A stretch of 64,000 nucleotides of DNA from assembly GCA_033296885.1 (NCBI GenBank), contig MU863937.1, positions 62,001-126,000 of the forward strand, given 5' to 3'. Positions 60,609 through 64,000 of the stretch are shown here, in pieces (within the stretch, counting starts at the first letter, position 1; each line of letters begins with the position of its first letter). The notes below the pieces were generated by a model that saw only the letters and a program-made list of their open reading frames with translations, did no database searches and had not been told where the DNA came from. Made by a program: the position numbers and the translations under genes. The stretch comes from Triangularia verruculosa. Lineage: Eukaryota; Ascomycota; Sordariomycetes; Sordariales; Podosporaceae.

Positions 60609-61899
60609 ATGAGTCTCACCGTGAAAATTGGGCGTAACGCCCCTCGACTGGCGCCCAGATCCAACCCAACCAGCTCAAGAGCCTCGCCGACAAAACACAC
60701 TCAACAGCGTCGTAAGAAGTCACCCGCCACCAACAAGAATGAGCCGCCCAAGCCAAAAATCATCTTTTCCGGGATCCAGCCCACTGGAGTGCCACATCTA
60801 GGAAATTACCTCGGCGCCTTGAAACAATGGAAGGACATGCAAGACACCGCCCGCCCGTTGGACAAGCTCTTCTTCTCCATCGTCGACCTCCACGCCCTCA
60901 CCATCCCGGGCAGCGCAGACAAGCTCCGCCAAAACCGGCGTGAGATGCTCACTTCCCTCTTGGCAATTGGTCTCAACCCAGAACGAAGCACAATATTTTA
61001 TCAGAGCAGTGTCCCTCAGCATGCGGAGCTGCAATGGATCCTCAGTTGCACGGCGTCAACAGGCTACCTCACCCGAATGACACAGTGGAAAGTCTGTTCT
61101 TCCCCTTTACTCCCCGCTTATATACATATATCAATATCACTGACACCACTCCCTCTAGTCCAAGCTCACCACCCTCAACCCCTCCTCCCCTTCCCAATCC
61201 ACCACCCCCTCCAACCCAACCATCTCCTCCCCAGCCCTCAAGCACGGCCTCTTCTCCTACCCCATCCTCCAAGCAGCCGACATCCTCCTCCACACCGCCA
61301 CCCACGTCCCCGTCGGCTCCGACCAAAAGCAGCACCTCGAGTTCGCCCGCGAGTGCGTCACAAACTTCCACTCCGCCTGGTCCGTCCCGCTTGAGTCTCG
61401 CATCTTCCCCTACCCCCAAACCATCTCCCTGGACTCCTCCTCCCGAGTCATGTCGCTAGCCGACCCAGCAAAGAAGATGTCCAAGTCCGACCCGAACCCC
61501 AAGTCAAAAATCTTCATCAACGATGATGAGGCGGCGATAAGGCAAAAGATCAAGTGGGCGCGGACGGATTGCGTGAGCACATACGTCGGGGAGTATGACC
61601 CCGTCAACCGACCTGGTGTGGCGAACCTGCTCGAGATTCTGGGCGGGTTTGCTGGCAAGACGGGGAGGGAGGCGGCGGAGGAGATCAAAGAGGAGACGCT
61701 GCAGACGTTGAAGACGTTGACGGCGGATGCGGTGGTCAGTGGCCTGGCGGAGGTGAGGGAGAATTTCATGTTGTTTGGGGAGGATACCGAGGTGAATAGA
61801 CAGCGGGTCAGGGAGATTGAGGAGATTGGCACCCAGAGTGCGAGGGAGAGCGCCGAGAGGACGATGGAGAAGGTCAGAAATGCGATCGGGTTGTCTTAA
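60609..61899 (+). CDS. MSW1: Mitochondrial tryptophanyl-tRNA synthetase
   Basis: Class I synthetase that charges mitochondrial tRNA-Trp. Exons 60609-61091 and 61159-61899 give 407 residues. The basic, Ser/Arg-rich first 50 residues (RNAPRLAPRSNPTSSRA) look like a matrix presequence. The core shows FSGIQPTGVPHLGNYLGAL (HIGH-type HLGN), LFFSIVDLHALT, YQSSVPQHAELQWIL, the GSDQKQHLEFAR block and KKMSKSDPNPKSKIFI (KMSKS). The C-terminal anticodon-binding helices follow. The short intron uses a GTCTGT donor; the splice gives WKSKLTTLN, as in the family. A Ser/Pro-rich insert sits just after the splice. Confidence 0.93.
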
Positions 61900-62160
61900 G
61901 AAGTGTAGGGCGATGGAGGACGTGTAAGATATGAAAGAGAAAGGCTGGTGATGTAGACTTATGTGCAGGTAGACCATGGAATGTCCAACATCTGTAATCA
62001 TTCTGTATATACACCAATTGCGCAAGGATAGCCAACGACCTGACACCCACCAAAGTCACCACCCAACGAATGCCATAAACATTTCTGATATTCATACAGT
62101 AAATACACAGCAACACAGCCAAGCCTATACATACAATTCTCGTGTCTATCTTTATTTTCT

Positions 62161-64000
62161 CTACCTCCCACCGGGAATCTTCCTCCTCTCGTTCGCAAGG
62201 AACTCCTCCAGGTTCTCCATAAACGGCATCTTGGCGTGAGCACCCATGTGCTCCCACTTGGACTCAAGCAGCTTGTGCGTCTTCTTGAGACCATCCTGCA
62301 TCTCGTTGGCCACATCTGAAAATCAATCGTCAGCATCCAACATCCACCACCAAATAGGGCAAACAGGGAGAATCAGCAAGAACAAAAACATACCTAATCT
62401 GCTAAACTCCCAAACATTCGCCTTCATACCAATCCCGTAGTACGCATACTTCTGCAAAAACGCCAGCCAGTACTGCACCGTCTCTGGGTGCCCATCCTTG
62501 ATCTGGATCAACCTCCTGAGAGTGATTCTCTCAAAGTTCTCCTGCGACTTCTTGTGCACGAACGTGGACTTGGGGACGGTCCACCTCTCGGTGATTCTTG
62601 GGAGTGGCACGGGGCCGAAAGCAGGCAGACCAATGTAGTAAGCCGCGCGGAGGGCAAAGTCACAGAAGAACTCGAGGTTGCGGAGGGAGTACGACCGGAG
62701 CTGGAGGTCGCAGGAGGGAACATCCCACTTGGCGTCGCGGCGGAGGGGCTCGAGATAGAGGGCCTCCAGGGCGCGGGGCATACGGGACAGGGGGGTAGTG
62801 CCGATGGGCTTGTCGTCGCGGACGTAAAGCTTGGAGGGTTTGGGAGCCGGCGGCTGCTTCGCCTTCTTGACCTGCTTAAGCTTGGTGCTATTAGGAGCAG
62901 CCGCCTTTGCCTCGGACGCAACAGCAGCAGGAGTTTCGGCGACGGGGGTAGCGGCAACGGCGGGCTCAGCAGTCGCAGGAGCAGAAGTCTCTACCAGCGG
63001 GGCAGCGGGAGTCTCGGCCACTGGTGTAGTAGCAGACTCAGCAGCAGCAGGGGCGGCAGGGGCCTCAGGGACTGATGCGGCAACAGGCTCGACAGGAGAA
63101 GTCTTTCCAACAGCGGTGGATTCAGCGGCGGAAAGCTTCTCAGTCACGAAAGCAACTGGGTCTACCTCCTCTGCGACTGGGACCTCCTCCTTGGCAACCA
63201 CAGGAGCCTCCTCCTTAGCAGCAGCCAGAGCCTCCTCCACCACTAGGGCTTCCTCCTTGGCAGCGACAGGAACTTCCTCCATGGCAACAACCGGGACCTC
63301 CTCCTTGGCCGCAGGAACAGCCTCAGCCTTAGGGGCAGCAGCAGCAGCCTCGACCTTGGGCTCTACCGGAGTCTCAACCACCTCTGGCTCAGCAGCAGCA
63401 ACTGGGACTTCCCCCTTAGGCGCAACGGGTGTCTCGGACTCAACTGCCTTGGGGGGGATAGCCTCCTCAGATTTGGGCGCAATAGCTTCCTCAGCCTTAG
63501 GAGCAGCTGTCTCCTTGACCTCGACCTTTGGTGCCTCCTCCTTCGCAACAGGGGTCTCTTCAATTTTTGGCGCAGCAACCTCCTCTGCCTTCACCTCAAC
63601 AGGCGTCTCGGTCTCGGCATCCTTCGCAACGGGTACATCGACCGGGGCAACAACTGGTGTTTCTGGGACAGCGGCGGTCTCGATCTCGGCGACTGGGGCC
63701 TCAGCGACTAGAGGAACCTCAGCAGTCTTTTCGACTGGGATATCCGCCGGGGCAACAACGGTCAGTTCTGGTGCAGCTTTCACAGCGGGAGTCTCGGGGG
63801 CGGGGGTAGGAGCAGGAGGTGTTGGGGCGGCGGGGGTAGGCGCGGGAGGTTTGCTAGTTGTCGCTGTTGGCTGGGCTGGAGGCTCGGGGGCTCTGGCAAG
63901 CACCTAGTTAACTTATGTTGAAAGACAAGTCCAATTGGAAGTGGCGCGACTCACTTTGTAGAATTTGTGCGGAGCTGTGTCGAGGCACGCGGGATGCCAA
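62161..64000 (-). CDS. RSM10: Mitochondrial small-subunit ribosomal protein S10 (5'-partial), long N-terminal extension
   Basis: Subunit of the mitochondrial small ribosomal subunit. Minus-strand exons are >64000-63955, about 63903-62394 and 62315-62161. The start lies outside the window, and the join near 63903 is ambiguous between two acceptors. The conserved S10 domain is at the C-terminus: LRSYSLRNLEFFCDFALRAA, VPLPRITERWTVPKSTF, VHKKSQENFERITLRRLI, then WLAFLQKYAYYGIGM. The last exon ends EEFLANERRKIPGGR. The region before it, about 340 residues, is Ala/Pro/Val/Glu-rich low complexity with recurring VAKEE/APK-type units. This is much longer than the normal leader of this protein. It may be a disordered, mitoribosome-specific extension. 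Confidence 0.88.

Noticed and set aside
62831..63907. 358-codon ORF opposite RSM10
   Set aside because: Ala/Ser/Thr/Gly-only composition mirrors the Ala/Pro/Glu codons of RSM10; a shadow frame.

Overview
The window is nuclear DNA from a filamentous ascomycete, most likely a Sordariomycete close to the Sordariales. Three observations support this. Genes carry short introns (about 50-110 nt) with GTANGT-type donors and CTRAC/CTAAC branch sites. The proteins look filamentous-fungal: the MMM1 N-terminus, a HEM1 with CP heme motifs, and two 2EXR genes. Base composition is near 50% GC, with pyrimidine-rich leaders. I see no rRNA, tRNA, CRISPR array, transposase or bacterial-type operon. The genus is inference.

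Layout. 0-7 kb: 3' part of a bifunctional thiamine gene (THI6 type), an isochorismatase-fold hydrolase, a 2EXR-domain protein, and adenylosuccinate lyase (ADE13, minus strand). 7-16.9 kb: a Zn(II)2Cys6 regulator and 5-aminolevulinate synthase (HEM1), both minus, separated by about 3 kb of noncoding DNA. 16.7-25.8 kb: a perfect 22-bp inverted repeat, a 1.9 k-residue SNF2 ATPase (minus), and glutathione synthetase (GSH2). 26-36.6 kb: a doubtful Ser/Pro-rich ORF, a second 2EXR gene, a TBC1D5-like Rab GAP, a WGDF-motif protein with a C-terminal Cys module, and a TFC7-like histidine phosphatase. 39-47 kb: a fungal-specific nuclear-looking protein, a short-chain dehydrogenase, the Golgi GDP-mannose transporter (VRG4) and the CAAX protease RCE1. 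49-64 kb: a Ser-rich membrane protein, lysophospholipid acyltransferase ALE1, ERMES subunit MMM1, SM protein VPS45, mitochondrial TrpRS (MSW1), and mitochondrial ribosomal protein S10 (RSM10), which runs off the right edge.

The genes are single-copy housekeeping loci rather than a cluster. Several share themes: vitamin and heme cofactor synthesis; membrane traffic (TBC1D5-like, VPS45, the WGDF protein, VRG4); and mitochondria and lipids (MMM1, ALE1, MSW1, RSM10). MMM1 and VPS45 diverge from a 396-bp promoter. The TBC1D5-like and WGDF genes diverge from a 567-bp one. Several pairs converge: 2EXR/ADE13, VRG4/RCE1 and Ser-rich/ALE1.

I found no convincing new multi-gene system. The most unusual items are the 22-bp hairpin 3' of the SNF2 gene, stop-free or frame-neutral introns (TF zinc cluster, RCE1), a 16-nt micro-exon with two in-frame starts, the Ala/Glu-rich extension on RSM10, and long gene-free intervals. 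Exon borders were set by hand from splice consensus, reading frame and family conservation. They are unverified by transcripts.
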